Below are positions 29,178 through 38,993 of a DNA stretch of 64,000 nucleotides, in pieces. Both the position numbers and the translations under genes were made by a program. Position 1 is the stretch's first letter, and each line of letters begins with the position of its first letter. Source of the DNA: Salifodinibacter halophilus (GTDB lineage Bacteria > Pseudomonadota > Gammaproteobacteria > Nevskiales > Salinisphaeraceae); NCBI GenBank assembly GCA_012999515.1, contig JABEEB010000001.1:2046001-2110000 (forward strand), read 5' to 3'. Below the pieces are notes generated by a model. The model saw only the letters and a program-made list of their open reading frames with translations. It was not told the origin of the DNA and searched no databases.

Positions 29178-29203
29178 ACTCGATCTTGGTCGAGTCGTAT
29201 AAT
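29178..29203 (+). promoter_or_regulatory. -10 box with an adjoining dyad upstream of isocitrate dehydrogenase
   Basis: A perfect TATAAT lies at 29198-29203. Directly before it, ACTCGA (29178-29183) and TCGAGT (29190-29195) form a 6-bp dyad with a 6-base centre, positioned in the spacer where a repressor could block polymerase. The -35 region is poor, which is typical of a regulated promoter. A second smaller dyad TAGCGT/ACGCTA lies at 29239-29253. Confidence 0.4.
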
Positions 29204-29281
29204 ACGTCCATTATTGCCACGTCCTAAAGCGGCGCAGCTAGCGTTATACGCTACATGCGTTAGTAAACCAATGGAGTCAGT

Positions 29282-30301
29282 ATGAAACCAATCCCCGCCA
29301 CAATTATCAAAGGCGACGGCGTTGGCCCGTCGATCGTCGATTCGGCACTGCGGGTGCTTGATGCACTGGATATCGAGCTGCAATACGAATATGCCGATGT
29401 CGGTAAGGCCGCGTTGGACGCTGGTGCCAGCGATCCGGTGCCGCAATCGGCGGTGGATTCGATCGAGCGCACTGGGTTGGTATTGAAAGGGCCGGTGACG
29501 ACGCCAGTCGGTGAAGGTTACAGCTCCGTCAACGTAGCACTGCGTAAACGCTTCAACCTATTCGCCAACGTCCGGCCGACACTGTCGCTGCCGGGCGCCC
29601 AATCGCGCTTCGAGAATCTCGACATTATTACGGTGCGCGAGAACACAGGGGGTATGTATTCCGGTGAAGGGCAAACAGTGACCGACGATGGCAATCGCGC
29701 CGAAGCGCTGTCGGTGGTCACGCGTGAACAGTCTGAACACATCATCCGCTTCGCCTTCGAGTTGGCGCGTGAACGTGGCCGTAAGAAAGTGACCCTCGCG
29801 CACAAGGCCAACATCATGAAGACGACCTCGGGGCTTTTCCTGCGTGTCGGCCGTGAAATCGCCGAGCAATATCCGGACATCGAATACGACGATGTCATCG
29901 TCGACGCGTGTGCCATGAAATTGGCGATGACGCCGGAAAACTTTGACGTGATTGTGACCACCAACTTGTTCGGGGACATCCTGTCGGATCTTTGCGCTGG
30001 TCTTGTCGGCGGATTGGGTTTGGCGCCAGGCGCGAATATCGGTGACGACTGCGCGATGTTCGAGGCTGTGCACGGCAGTGCACCGGATATAGCAGGCCAG
30101 AATATCGCGAATCCGACTTCAGTCATTCTGGCGGCTGCACTCATGCTTGATCATCTGAATGAGCACCAGAACGCCCAGCGTATTCGCACTGCCGTGCGCG
30201 GTGTGATTGCCGACCATGACCGCGTTACGCCGGATTTGGGCGGCCAAGGTACAACCGAGAGCTATACCGACGCTGTGGTGGAGCGCCTGCAGCAGGATTA
30301 G
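29282..30301 (+). CDS. NAD-dependent isocitrate dehydrogenase (short, mitochondrial-type)
   Basis: A ~339-residue member of the isocitrate/isopropylmalate dehydrogenase family. The start is marked by TGGAG 5 bases upstream. Visible are IIKGDGVGPSIVDSALRVL, the substrate-binding region with conserved Arg (NLFANVRPTLSLPG and VRENTGGMYSGEG, where the Ser of E. coli NADP-IDH is replaced), the catalytic Lys of LAHKANIMK, and metal-binding Asp residues in NLFGDILSDLCAG. GSAPDIAGQNIANPTS follows. Length and VRENTGGMYSGEG favour the NAD-dependent IDH group over LeuB, although homoisocitrate or tartrate-type relatives cannot be fully excluded. Confidence 0.85.
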   Translation: MKPIPATIIKGDGVGPSIVDSALRVLDALDIELQYEYADVGKAALDAGASDPVPQSAVDSIERTGLVLKGPVTTPVGEGYSSVNVALRKRFNLFANVRPTLSLPGAQSRFENLDIITVRENTGGMYSGEGQTVTDDGNRAEALSVVTREQSEHIIRFAFELARERGRKKVTLAHKANIMKTTSGLFLRVGREIAEQYPDIEYDDVIVDACAMKLAMTPENFDVIVTTNLFGDILSDLCAGLVGGLGLAPGANIGDDCAMFEAVHGSAPDIAGQNIANPTSVILAAALMLDHLNEHQNAQRIRTAVRGVIADHDRVTPDLGGQGTTESYTDAVVERLQQD

Positions 30302-30365
30302 CCGTTTTTCCAGAAGCGGCCAGGAAGTGAAGCGTCGCGGTTTGCGTTGTATTTAGTTACGCCAT

Positions 30366-30548
30366 GTGTGGTCGGTTGCCGGGACGGGATCGTTGAGCCG
30401 CGCCGCGTTAGCGGTCGCGGCTGTGGCTGCCGCTCTGGGAGGGTGCGGTGGCCCCTGGAATAGCCCGTAGCCGGATCCTGAAGCCGCGACGGATACGCTC
30501 TATACAACATTCAAAACACCGCCGCACCACCTCGGTCCCGCACGCTCA
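30366..30548 (+). pseudogene. Relic of a peptide ABC transporter substrate-binding lipoprotein
   Basis: The 510 bases between the dehydrogenase and ppx have no intact gene, but one frame reads a lipoprotein signal, LAVAAVAAALGGC, followed by GGPWNSP, TAG (30468-30470), then PDPEAATDTLYTTF and KTPPHHLGPARS. A lipobox followed by W-N-x-P-Y-P...LY-x-x-F...P-x-H-L-D-P-x-R-S is how a group of proteobacterial oligopeptide-binding proteins begin. Here the expected Tyr codon is an amber stop and similarity fades after ~60 codons. I infer an N-terminal fragment of a mostly deleted gene. Confidence 0.5.
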
Positions 30549-30657
30549 GAGCGAGTGCGCGGCCCGTTATCCGGCGGCGAGGACGATGAGCGACGGTTCG
30601 ACCGTCCGTTGTTTTTTATACTGACGACACCTAAGCCAGGTTGATTCGTATAGCACT

Positions 30658-30688
30658 TGCCGCTTTCACGGTTTGCGTGAAAGCGGCA
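30658..30688. repeat. Perfect 13-bp hairpin
   Basis: TGCCGCTTTCACG (30658-30670), loop GTTTG, CGTGAAAGCGGCA (30676-30688). No T tract follows on either strand. It lies in the gene-free stretch between the lipoprotein relic and ppx and could be the terminator of the lost gene or an RNA element. Confidence 0.6.
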
Positions 30689-30810
30689 CAAATAACTGGG
30701 CGAGGTAGAGTTGGTGGCTCTGGTTTGGTTGGCATGCCGTACTTCGCTTAGGCACTAGGACCTTGGACAAGGTGAGTGCTTTCGTTTGACAGCTGGTAGA
30801 TATACTGTGA

Positions 30811-32376
30811 ATGCGTGCTGGCGATGTCATTCGGCAGCATCGGTTCCGCGTCCGGATGCAGCCCGTGAGTACAGCGTCTGAAGCCATGCTGGAGCCCGCG
30901 ACCACGGTCGCGGCTGTGGATCTGGGATCCAATAGCTTTCACTTAGTGGTGGCACGCGCCGTGGGCGGCGAGCTGCACGTGGTGGATCGCATCAAGGAAT
31001 CGGTGCGTTTGGCAGCAGGCCTCGACGAAGACCGCTGTCTATCGCAAGCTGCCAGCGAACGGGCGCTGGATTGCCTGGCGCGTTTTGGGCAGCGCCTGCA
31101 ACATTTACCACGCGGTCGGGTGCGTGCGGTGGGCACGAATACCCTGCGGCGCGCACACGGACTGGATGATTTTCTGGAGCGCGCCGAAGCCGCGCTCGGC
31201 CATCCCATCGACATTATCTACGGAGCCGAGGAAGCGCGCCTGATCTACGGTGGCGTGGTCCAGGATCTCGGCGAAGATTGGCCGCGTCGGCTGGTTGTGG
31301 ATATTGGCGGGGGGTCTACCGAGTTGATCGTGGGCGAGCTCGCCGAACCCAGCGCCATGGAAAGTGTCTCCTTGGGCGCGGTGGTGCACACCTGCCAGCA
31401 TTTCCCGGATGGCGAGATCACCGAGCCGCGTTGGCAGGCCGCCGTGCTGGCTGCGCAGGTGGCGCTGGAGCCGCTGGCCAGGCGCTATCGCGAGGCTGGC
31501 TGGGACGTGGCCTTGGGTGCGTCCGGGAGTGTCAAGGCGATCCGCGATGTCTGCGTCCAGGCCGGATGGACGGAGATGGTGCTCACGCCCGATGTGCTTC
31601 GCAAGCTGGCCAAGGCAATCTGCCAGGCCGGACATGTCGACAAGCTGGATTTCGGCGGCCTTTCGGCAGACCGTCGGCCCATTTTTGTGGGCGGTGCGGC
31701 GATTCTCACGGCTGTTTTTGAAAGCCTGGATGTGGCCGCCATGTCGGTTTCCGACAAGGCGTTGCGCGAAGGGGTGCTGCTGGATCTGCTCGGTCGGCTG
31801 GCGCAAAACGATGTGCGCGAGGCGAGTGTAGCCGCGGCCGGCCGTCGGTTTAGCGTGGACACGGCGCATGCTGAACGGGTTGCCGAGACCGCACAGCGAT
31901 TGCTGGCCGATGCCAGTGACTGGATCGAGGATACGGCCGCATCGGATTTGTTGCGCTGGGCTGCCCTGCTGCATGAGGTTGGGCTGGTGATCGCCCACAA
32001 GGGGTATCACAGGCATGGCGAATACATCGTGCGCAATGCCGACCTACAGGGTTTCTCGCAGACCGAACAGACCGTTCTTGCGGCGCTGCTTCGGCTGCAT
32101 CACGGCAAGTTTGGTCGCAGCGCGTTGGCGGCGTTGCCTTCAACGTATCAGGACACCACCGAGCGGCTCGCGGTGCTGCTGCGTTTGGCTGTTTTGCTGC
32201 ACCGGGGCCGCTCTCCCCATGAGCAGCCGCCAGTTCATCTAATCATCGACAAATCATGTTTAACGCTGACATTCGACGACGGCTGGCTCGAGCGTCATCC
32301 CCTGACGCGTGAGGATTTGGCGCGCGAGTGCGAGCGCCTCAAACGCGTCAATTACACATTGCGCGTCGACGGATAG
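30811..32376 (+). CDS. ppx: Exopolyphosphatase (Ppx/GppA family)
   Basis: It processively removes phosphate from inorganic polyphosphate and may hydrolyse pppGpp. The ASKHA-type fold shows AAVDLGSNSFHLVVAR (phosphate 1), RAVGTNTLRRA, GAEEARLIYGGV, and VVDIGGGSTELIVGE (phosphate 2), then GASGSVKAI. The C-terminal half is an HD-like region: LLRWAALLHEVGLVIAHKGYHRH and LLRLHHGKFG. From 30811 the product is 521 residues; starts at 30856 or 30886 (MLEPATTVAAVDLGS) give a closer N-terminal match to E. coli Ppx, so the true start is uncertain. No kinase gene (ppk) is next to it in this window. Confidence 0.92.
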   Translation: MRAGDVIRQHRFRVRMQPVSTASEAMLEPATTVAAVDLGSNSFHLVVARAVGGELHVVDRIKESVRLAAGLDEDRCLSQAASERALDCLARFGQRLQHLPRGRVRAVGTNTLRRAHGLDDFLERAEAALGHPIDIIYGAEEARLIYGGVVQDLGEDWPRRLVVDIGGGSTELIVGELAEPSAMESVSLGAVVHTCQHFPDGEITEPRWQAAVLAAQVALEPLARRYREAGWDVALGASGSVKAIRDVCVQAGWTEMVLTPDVLRKLAKAICQAGHVDKLDFGGLSADRRPIFVGGAAILTAVFESLDVAAMSVSDKALREGVLLDLLGRLAQNDVREASVAAAGRRFSVDTAHAERVAETAQRLLADASDWIEDTAASDLLRWAALLHEVGLVIAHKGYHRHGEYIVRNADLQGFSQTEQTVLAALLRLHHGKFGRSALAALPSTYQDTTERLAVLLRLAVLLHRGRSPHEQPPVHLIIDKSCLTLTFDDGWLERHPLTREDLARECERLKRVNYTLRVDG

Positions 32377-32459
32377 CCGGAGTCGCTGGTGGCTGCGTCA
32401 CTACGGTGTCGGGGGCGCCATCAAGCGTCACTGGGCGGCCAATGGCCGCGTTCGGTTGG

Positions 32460-33362
32460 TTAGGAGGGATCCGCTGCGAAGCCATCGGCTGGCGCTATGG
32501 CGAGCGTGGCTCTCTTACGATCCGTGAGGTCCGCTTTTGTCTCGACCTGTGTAAAGCCGCCTCGTTGCAATGCCGTGCCCACGCCTTCGGCTTGCCACGG
32601 TGCGTGTTCGAGCATCAATAAGCCGCCAGGGGCGAGTGCGTTTGGCGCTGTCGCAATGATCTGGGTTAATGCGGCGTTGCCTGAGTCCGCGGCGATCAAC
32701 GCCTGGTCTGGTTCCGCCGCAACCGCGGGGTCAGTGAGATGTGGGTCGCCGGGGGCAACGTACGGCGGATTGGCGATTACAGCGTTGAATTGCTGGCCGG
32801 CGACTGCGTCAAACCAGTCGCCGATGACAAACTCGATGTTGCTCGCGTTGTTGCGGGATGCGTTGTGTCGCGCTGTTTCAACGGCATGCGAGCTGATGTC
32901 GGTGGCGGTGATCTGCCAGCTTGGGCGTTCATGGGCTAGCGCGATCGCGATGGCGCCGCTGCCGGTGCCGAGGTCAGCGATGCGTAGTGGTTGATCGGCG
33001 GCCAGGCGTGCCAATGCAGTTTCGACAAGTAGTTCGGTCTCGGGGCGTGGAATCAGCACGTGACGATTGACCGTCAAAGTCTGACGCCAGAACCCGGCAT
33101 CGCCGAGTAAATAGGCAAGTGGCGCACCGCGTGCGCGGCGTTCGAGCAGGGTTTCCAGGCGTGAGCGGGACGCTTGGTCAACGGCTTGGTCGCCGTGGGC
33201 AATCATGTGAGTGGTCGTCATGCCGGTGACTGAGGCCAATAATCGAAACGCTTCCAGCCGCGGTGCGTCGCTTGTTGTTTCAAGCCGTGCCGTGGTGTTT
33301 TCGATCAAGCCATTGATCGAGTCGGCATATGCGCTGTCGCCAGGCGGCGTCGTGTAATTCAC
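32460..33362 (-). CDS. prmC: Release factor glutamine methyltransferase PrmC
   Basis: It methylates the Gln of the GGQ motif of peptide release factors. The GTG start at 33362 overlaps the prfA stop as GTGA, so the two are translationally coupled. Motifs include [30 protein letters not shown], with the R-P-E-T-E signature, SAM-binding [16 protein letters not shown]-type sequence, and the catalytic NPPY in [12 protein letters not shown]. The C-terminal 20-30 residues are less conserved. Confidence 0.95.
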   Translation of the reverse strand: MNYTTPPGDSAYADSINGLIENTTARLETTSDAPRLEAFRLLASVTGMTTTHMIAHGDQAVDQASRSRLETLLERRARGAPLAYLLGDAGFWRQTLTVNRHVLIPRPETELLVETALARLAADQPLRIADLGTGSGAIAIALAHERPSWQITATDISSHAVETARHNASRNNASNIEFVIGDWFDAVAGQQFNAVIANPPYVAPGDPHLTDPAVAAEPDQALIAADSGNAALTQIIATAPNALAPGGLLMLEHAPWQAEGVGTALQRGGFTQVETKADLTDRKRATLAIAPADGFAADPS

Positions 33363-34444
33363 TCGGCGCCGAGCGTGGCCAGTTGGTCGGCCTGATGTTC
33401 GCTGGTCAACGCGTTGATGACTTCGTCCAGCTCGCCTTCGATCACGCCTTCAAGCCGGTAGAGCGTGAGGTTGATGCGGTGGTCGGTCATCCGGCTCTGC
33501 GGGAAGTTATAGGTGCGGATGCGTTCGGAACGGTCGCCGCTGCCGACGAGTTGGCGGCGTTGTGCGGCCTGTTCGTTGGCTTGTTTGTCCTGTTCTGCGG
33601 TCAGCAATTTGGTTCGCAATAGCTTCATCGCACGCTCGCGGTTTTTATGCTGCGAACGTTCCTGCTGACATTCGACCACCACGCCAGTCGGCTGGTGCGT
33701 TATGCGGACAGCCGAGTCGGTAGTGTTGACATGCTGGCCGCCAGCGCCGGCGGCGCGGTAGGTGTCGACCCGTAACTCATTGGCCTCGATGTTGATGTCA
33801 TTAATCTCATCTTGTTCCGGCAGAACAGCGACTGTGCAGGTCGAGGTGTGGATGCGGCCTTGTGATTCGGTGGTGGGCACGCGCTGGACGCGGTGCGCGC
33901 CGGATTCGAACTTGAGCTTCGAGTACGCGCCGTTGCCGATCACCCGCGAAATAATCTCTTTATAGCCACCTTGTTCGCCGGGACTGGCGGATAATAGTTC
34001 GACTTGCCAGCCTTCGCGTTCGGCATAGCTCGAATACATGCGTAGCAAATCGCCGGCGAACAGGGCGGCTTCGTCGCCACCAGCGCCGGCGCGTATTTCG
34101 AGGTAGACGTTGGCGTCGTCGTTGGGGTCGGTTGGGATCAGGTGGGTTTTTAGTTTGTCTTCCAGATCGGCCAGACGTTGACGCGCACCCGGGAGTTCGT
34201 CGTCGGCCATGGATCGGAGTTCGCTATCCGCGCTTTCGGTCATGGCGGCCAGGTCGTCGACTTCGGCGGCTAGTGAGCGCCAACTGCTGTAATCAGCTGC
34301 GACCGATTCCAGGCGCGCGTATTCCTTCGAGAGTTTGCGGAGCTGCTCGGCATCGCCGGCAATCTCCGGTTGCGCAAGTAGGTGTGAGAGCTCCTCGTGG
34401 CGTTCGATGAGCTCGTCGAGCTTATGGCGTAGCGTGGGTGTCAT
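33359..34444 (-). CDS. prfA: Peptide chain release factor 1
   Basis: It recognises UAA and UAG stop codons. The 361-residue protein shows the codon-recognition region [20 protein letters not shown] (a PxT variant of the E. coli PAT tripeptide) and the peptidyl-transferase motif [15 protein letters not shown]. The start overlaps the end of hemA by 4 bases. The hemA-prfA-prmC order is classic for Gammaproteobacteria. Confidence 0.98.
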   Translation of the reverse strand: MTPTLRHKLDELIERHEELSHLLAQPEIAGDAEQLRKLSKEYARLESVAADYSSWRSLAAEVDDLAAMTESADSELRSMADDELPGARQRLADLEDKLKTHLIPTDPNDDANVYLEIRAGAGGDEAALFAGDLLRMYSSYAEREGWQVELLSASPGEQGGYKEIISRVIGNGAYSKLKFESGAHRVQRVPTTESQGRIHTSTCTVAVLPEQDEINDINIEANELRVDTYRAAGAGGQHVNTTDSAVRITHQPTGVVVECQQERSQHKNRERAMKLLRTKLLTAEQDKQANEQAAQRRQLVGSGDRSERIRTYNFPQSRMTDHRINLTLYRLEGVIEGELDEVINALTSEHQADQLATLGAE

Positions 34445-35733
34445 CGACCGGCCGAGTTGCCCCGTGTTGCTCGATTCGCGCCGGCATCGATGTCGAATAG
34501 CTCTTCCGCTGGTCGCAGCAGCCGTTGACGGTCGTGATCAGAAGCTTTTCTGAGTGCCACGGTAGGCGCGTGGATCAGGCGGTTGGTTAGTGTGTTGCCG
34601 AGATAATCGATTACGGCTTCCGGCGATTCGCCACGTGCAAGCCGTCGTTTAGCGCGGGCGATGACGTCGTCACGTGTCTGGTGCGCGTTTTCGCGGAGTG
34701 CGCGTATGGTATCGGTGGCCTGGCGGGAGTCCACCCACTCGAGATATTGCTCGGCGCGGTCGCGGATCATCGCGTCGGCGGCCTGTGCGGCGTCTTGCCG
34801 CGCTTGATAATTATCGTCGATCACTTCCTGTAGATCGTCGATCGACCATAAATGGACGTGGTCCAGCGCCCCCGCCGCCGGGTCGATGTCCCGTGGCACG
34901 GCGAGATCGAGCACGAAAATTGGCTTGTTCTGCCGCGCATGTATCGCGCTTTCAATCGTGTCAGCGCCGATGATTGGATCCGAGGCTGCCGTTGAACTAA
35001 TCAACAGATCGGCTTCGGTCACGGCCTGATCGACCGCTTCGAAATCTACGGTTTGGCCGCCGAATCGTTCGGTCAGGGCCTCAGCGCGCTCGCGGTTGCG
35101 GTTGGCGAATGTAAAGTCGGTTAGACCGATATCGGCGAGATAGCGAGCGATCAGCTCAATGTTATCGCCGGCGCCCACAAGCAGCACGCGTTGTGCCGCC
35201 AGGTCCGGAAAAACATGGCCTGCGAGCTGGGCGCTCGTGTAGGCCACGGAAACGGGATTAGCGCCGATGTCGGTTGCCGTCCGGATATATTTGGCGGCCG
35301 AGAAACTGTGTTCGAACAGGCGCGTAATAACCGGGCCGACACCGTCGAACCGACGCGCGTTTTCCAGCGCCTGCTTCATCTGGCCGAGTATTTGCGATTC
35401 GCCGACCACCAGCGAGTCCAGACCCGCGGCGACGCGCAGGCTGTGCACGACGGTTTCCCGATCGCTCAGCCGGTAGAAGTAGTCGCTGTAGCAACTGTAA
35501 TCGAGGCCGCGGAAGTCGCACAGCCATTCGGCGAGATCCACATCGGCCGGCGTGTTGGCTGCGGCGTAGATCTCAGTGCGATTACAGGTCGAGAGCACGA
35601 CCGCCTCATCCACGCTGGTCCGCGCCAGCAAATCACTGAGTGCTGGGCTGAATTCGTCGGCTCCGAGTGCGACAGACTCGCGCACTGAAAGCGGGGCGCT
35701 ATGATGGCTTATACCGGTACTTACTAGCGACAT
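34441..35733 (-). CDS. hemA: Glutamyl-tRNA reductase
   Basis: First committed enzyme of the C5 tetrapyrrole pathway, reducing Glu-tRNA to glutamate-1-semialdehyde. The 430-residue product has the catalytic Cys50 in [14 protein letters not shown], the [17 protein letters not shown] motif, an NADPH-binding [17 protein letters not shown] segment, and a C-terminal dimerisation helix region. It is divergent from lolB over 75 bases (from the GTG at 35809). Confidence 0.97.
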   Translation of the reverse strand: MSLVSTGISHHSAPLSVRESVALGADEFSPALSDLLARTSVDEAVVLSTCNRTEIYAAANTPADVDLAEWLCDFRGLDYSCYSDYFYRLSDRETVVHSLRVAAGLDSLVVGESQILGQMKQALENARRFDGVGPVITRLFEHSFSAAKYIRTATDIGANPVSVAYTSAQLAGHVFPDLAAQRVLLVGAGDNIELIARYLADIGLTDFTFANRNRERAEALTERFGGQTVDFEAVDQAVTEADLLISSTAASDPIIGADTIESAIHARQNKPIFVLDLAVPRDIDPAAGALDHVHLWSIDDLQEVIDDNYQARQDAAQAADAMIRDRAEQYLEWVDSRQATDTIRALRENAHQTRDDVIARAKRRLARGESPEAVIDYLGNTLTNRLIHAPTVALRKASDHDRQRLLRPAEELFDIDAGANRATRGNSAGR

Positions 35734-35808
35734 TGATGTATTCTACCGCGGTTGGCCAAAGGCGACATTAGAGTCCGCGCTATTATTACGTATTCCAATG
35801 GTTGGATC

Positions 35809-36489
35809 GTGACTTCGCGTGTTCAACCCCCGCTTTACCACCTTGCAATATTGTTGGTCGCCGCGATGCTCGGCGGCTGCGCAGTCATACATAAACCGCC
35901 CGAGCAACAGGCCGGTGTGGCTGATTCGGCGGCATGGCAGGCGCATAAGCAAGCCGTCGGGCAGCTGGATCGCTGGGCGCTTCAGGGGCGCGTAGCCTCA
36001 GGTAAGTTGCTGGGGTGGACAGGCAATCTCAATTGGCGCCAACGCGGCCAGCATTTTGCAGTGCGCTTGGCTGGTCCGCTTGGGGCAGGTGGGCTGCGCG
36101 CCAATGGCACGTTGAAACGTGTACAAGTGCGCACCCCAAAGCGCCGTTTCACGACGCGCCATCCCGATGCGATGGCCAAGCGCACGCTCGGGTTCGCGTT
36201 CCCGCTCAGCGCGCTCCGCTACTGGGCGCGTGGATTACCGGCGCCGGGCGATTACAAAAACATAAGCGTCAGCACCGACGGTAAACTGCAATCGCTGCGC
36301 CAGAATGGTTGGCATGTGGCCTATATGGACTACACCACGGTTAATGACACCGTAAAGCTACCGAAACGCGTCGTATTGGAAAATGGCGACAATCGCCTGC
36401 GGCTCGTTGTCGACCGTTGGTTCAATGTCGAGTCGGCTGGCGATGCATCCAGCCAGCGTGATTCGAAAACGACAGGTGGTGCGGGCTGA
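35809..36489 (+). CDS. lolB: Outer-membrane lipoprotein receptor LolB
   Basis: It receives lipoproteins from LolA and inserts them in the outer membrane. GTG 35809 gives a normal lipoprotein signal (LAILLVAAMLGGC, acylated Cys24); the frame is open from 35752, but that would add a long head. The body matches LolB: RWALQGRVASGKLLGWTGNLNW, FAVRLAGPLGAGGLRANG, LGFAFPLSALRYWARGLPAP, and a late LPKRVVLENGDNRLRLVVDRW. It is divergent from hemA as in E. coli, but ispE is not the next gene. Confidence 0.92.
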   Translation: MTSRVQPPLYHLAILLVAAMLGGCAVIHKPPEQQAGVADSAAWQAHKQAVGQLDRWALQGRVASGKLLGWTGNLNWRQRGQHFAVRLAGPLGAGGLRANGTLKRVQVRTPKRRFTTRHPDAMAKRTLGFAFPLSALRYWARGLPAPGDYKNISVSTDGKLQSLRQNGWHVAYMDYTTVNDTVKLPKRVVLENGDNRLRLVVDRWFNVESAGDASSQRDSKTTGGAG

Positions 36490-37666
36490 CCAGGTGCCCG
36501 TAAAAGGCTTGCGCAACGGCTCATCCAGCGTTGCCGAGCGTATCGGTGGGATTAGCTGGGCGCATTTCGTCAACGACGGGGCAGCCAATTTTTTGCCCGG
36601 CGTGTTGCCGGTAATACTGGTCGAACTCAATTTCTCGGCTGGCCTGGCTGGCTCGATTATGGCGGCCCTCTTGATCGGGCAGGGGTTGCAGCCATTCATT
36701 GGGCTACTCGCTGACCGTATTGGCGGCCGCAGCCTGATGATTGCCGGTATTGTTGGCACCGCGTTTGGTGCAGCTCTCGTGGCTTTGGCCCAAAGTGTGC
36801 TCGTACTGGTGATCGCGCTATTGATCATTGGCGTGTTCAATGCGGTATTCCACCCGCAGATGCTGGCTGCGACACGCCAAATTGCCGCCAAGAGGGCGGC
36901 GGGCGCGATGTCGGTCGTGCTGGTCGGTGGCGAGATTGGCCGTGGCGTGTGGCCGGCGTTGGCCAGCGCTATTCTGGTAGCCTTCGGCCGGGAGTCTCTG
37001 GTCGTGTTGGCGGCACCGGGCGTGATGACCGCATTGTTGCTGCTGCGCTGGGCGCCGAAGCTTGAGCCGCAGCGCAAGGCCACTCGCATCGACTGGCGCA
37101 CACATGCCGGGCCGCTCGGTGCGCTGGTCGCATTCTGTGCGCTGCGCGCGCTGGTTAATTTCGTGTTGATCACATTCCTGCCGCTAGTCTGGCATCAACA
37201 TGGCGGTAACATGACCACCGGCGCGAGTCTGATCACCGTGCTCTATGTGGTCGGTGTTGTCGGTAACCTCGGTGGTGGCTGGCTGGGTGATCGTATCGGC
37301 AGACGAGCACTTCTCGTCACGTCGATGCTGGTGCTGCTGATCGCCACGGCGTTAATCCCGCTGATCAGTGGCATCGCATTCTGGCTGGCAATCGCGATCG
37401 CTGGAGTATGTTTATTCGCGACGCTGCCACTGACCGTGTTGATCGGCCAGGACTTCGTGCCCGAGGCGCGCGCATTTGGCTCGGGCATCGCGCTCGGTAT
37501 GGCCAATGCTATCGGCGCGCTCGGGTTGTTGATCGTGAGTCCGCTGGCCGATATGTTCAGTGTCGAAACGCCGATGTGGATAGCTTGCGGGGCCGCTGCG
37601 ATCGCGCTGGTGCTCGCGCTGAGCATGCCTTTACCGTCGCATCTGCGCGACAACCCCGCGTCGTAA
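36476..37666 (+). CDS. Major facilitator superfamily transporter, Fsr (fosmidomycin-resistance)-like
   Basis: About 12 membrane segments. ISWAHFVNDGAANFLPGVLPV, LIGQGLQPFIGLLADRIGGRSL and FNAVFHPQMLAATRQIAAKRAAGAMSVVLVG-type sequence (given here in parts) correspond to the S-H-x-x-N-D, Q-P-x-x-G and V-F-H-P-E signature regions of Fsr/YfnD-like exporters. The real start is unclear: the frame opens at 36383 within lolB; GTG at 36476, 36479 or 36494 are candidates, and none has a strong ribosome-binding site. It overlaps or abuts lolB. The substrate is unknown. Confidence 0.82.
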   Translation: MVRADQVPVKGLRNGSSSVAERIGGISWAHFVNDGAANFLPGVLPVILVELNFSAGLAGSIMAALLIGQGLQPFIGLLADRIGGRSLMIAGIVGTAFGAALVALAQSVLVLVIALLIIGVFNAVFHPQMLAATRQIAAKRAAGAMSVVLVGGEIGRGVWPALASAILVAFGRESLVVLAAPGVMTALLLLRWAPKLEPQRKATRIDWRTHAGPLGALVAFCALRALVNFVLITFLPLVWHQHGGNMTTGASLITVLYVVGVVGNLGGGWLGDRIGRRALLVTSMLVLLIATALIPLISGIAFWLAIAIAGVCLFATLPLTVLIGQDFVPEARAFGSGIALGMANAIGALGLLIVSPLADMFSVETPMWIACGAAAIALVLALSMPLPSHLRDNPAS

Positions 37667-37825
37667 GCCTGTTTTGGCCAGCTTTGGCAGCATGCGAATG
37701 CGCCCGCTACTCGTTGCAGTGGCAGCGTTTATTGCATGCCGAGCAGTGTGAATATCTGTATTTGGGATTGACGTTGTGCTGTGTGCGCTGGAAAATTTCG
37801 CACTCACCGCAGCATTGATACTTAT

Positions 37826-37900
37826 TGGGGCGTAGCCAAGTGGTAAGGCATCGGGTTTTGATCCCGTGTACCGCAGGTTCGAATCCTGCCGCCCCAGCCA
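37826..37900 (+). tRNA. tRNA-Gln(TTG)
   Basis: A 75-base tRNA with TGGGGCG/CGCCCCA acceptor arms, discriminator G and encoded CCA. The loop TTTTGAT gives the anticodon TTG. The outermost pair of the anticodon stem is T-T. Its location directly before prs is conserved in Gammaproteobacteria. Confidence 0.96.
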
Positions 37901-37937
37901 AAAATCGTGCACACGCTGCCCGCCATAAAGGTCGTTG

Positions 37938-38894
37938 ATGATCGACTCGGGACTCATGGTCTTTACCGGCAACGCCAATCCGGCGTTGGCGCGCGAAGTT
38001 GCTGGCTATCTCAATCGGCCGCTGGGCCAGGCCAGCGTCGGGTCGTTTTCCGACGGCGAAGCGTATGTGCAGATCGAGGAAAACGTCCGTGGCCGTGACG
38101 TTTTCGTCGTACAGTCGACTTGCGAGCCGACCAACGACAACCTCATGGAGTTGCTGATGCTCATCGATGCGCTGCATCGCGCATCAGCGGGGCGTGTTAC
38201 GGCCGTTATTCCTTATTTTGGCTATGCGCGCCAAGATCGGCGCCCGCGTTCGGCGCGTGTTCCGATCTCGGCCAAGGTTGTCGCGAATATGCTGGCGACC
38301 GTGCGCACCGATCGTGTATTAACGGTCGATATCCATGCCGACCAGATCCAAGGGTTTTTCGACATGCCCATGGATAATGTCTATGCCTCGCCGGTGCTCG
38401 TCGGCGACATCTGGCGGCAGAACAGCGGTGACGATCTCACCGTGGTTTCGCCCGACGTTGGCGGCGTGGTACGCGCTCGGGCTTTAGCCAAGCGGCTGGA
38501 CGAGGCCGATCTGGCCATTATCGACAAGCGTCGGCCGAAGGCCAATAACGCCGAAGTCATGAACATCATCGGCGATGTCGACGGCAAACGATGTATCATT
38601 GTCGATGATCTGGTCGATACCGCGGGGACGCTCTGCCAGGCTGCTGGTGCGCTGAAAAAACGCGGCGCGACCGAGGTCAAGGCCTACATCACCCATCCCG
38701 TGCTCTCAGGTAAGGCGGTTGACAACATCAATGGCTCCGAACTCGATGAGATGGTGGTCACGGATACAATTCCGCTATCGGAGCCGGCTGAGGCGTCGGA
38801 TCGGATCCGCCAGTTGCCGATTGCGGCACTGCTCGCCGAAACCATTCGCCGGATCAGTAGCGACGAGTCGGTTTCCACGCTTTACGTCGACTGA
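37938..38894 (+). CDS. prs: Ribose-phosphate pyrophosphokinase
   Basis: It makes PRPP from ribose-5-phosphate and ATP for nucleotide, His and Trp synthesis. ATG 37938 is used rather than the TTG codon before it. The 318-residue product has [19 protein letters not shown], the ATP loop [21 protein letters not shown], the flexible [33 protein letters not shown], and the PRPP motif [14 protein letters not shown]. Downstream of tRNA-Gln as usual. Confidence 0.97.
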   Translation: MIDSGLMVFTGNANPALAREVAGYLNRPLGQASVGSFSDGEAYVQIEENVRGRDVFVVQSTCEPTNDNLMELLMLIDALHRASAGRVTAVIPYFGYARQDRRPRSARVPISAKVVANMLATVRTDRVLTVDIHADQIQGFFDMPMDNVYASPVLVGDIWRQNSGDDLTVVSPDVGGVVRARALAKRLDEADLAIIDKRRPKANNAEVMNIIGDVDGKRCIIVDDLVDTAGTLCQAAGALKKRGATEVKAYITHPVLSGKAVDNINGSELDEMVVTDTIPLSEPAEASDRIRQLPIAALLAETIRRISSDESVSTLYVD

Positions 38895-38993
38895 GCGCAG
38901 GGCGCTGCTCACTACGGGCGCCCCGCGACCTGGCTGCTTTGGCGTCGAGTTGGGATTAAACGCCCATTCGGCTCAAGATACGGGTCGCAAATT

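Noticed and set aside
31105-32016. Open frame of 303 codons antisense to ppx
   Set aside because: Fully inside ppx and rich in His/Gln/Arg of shadow type; no family signature.
36358-37173. Open frame of 271 codons antisense to the Fsr-like transporter
   Set aside because: Composition dominated by Ala, Thr, Pro and Ser from the complement of membrane segments; a shadow frame.
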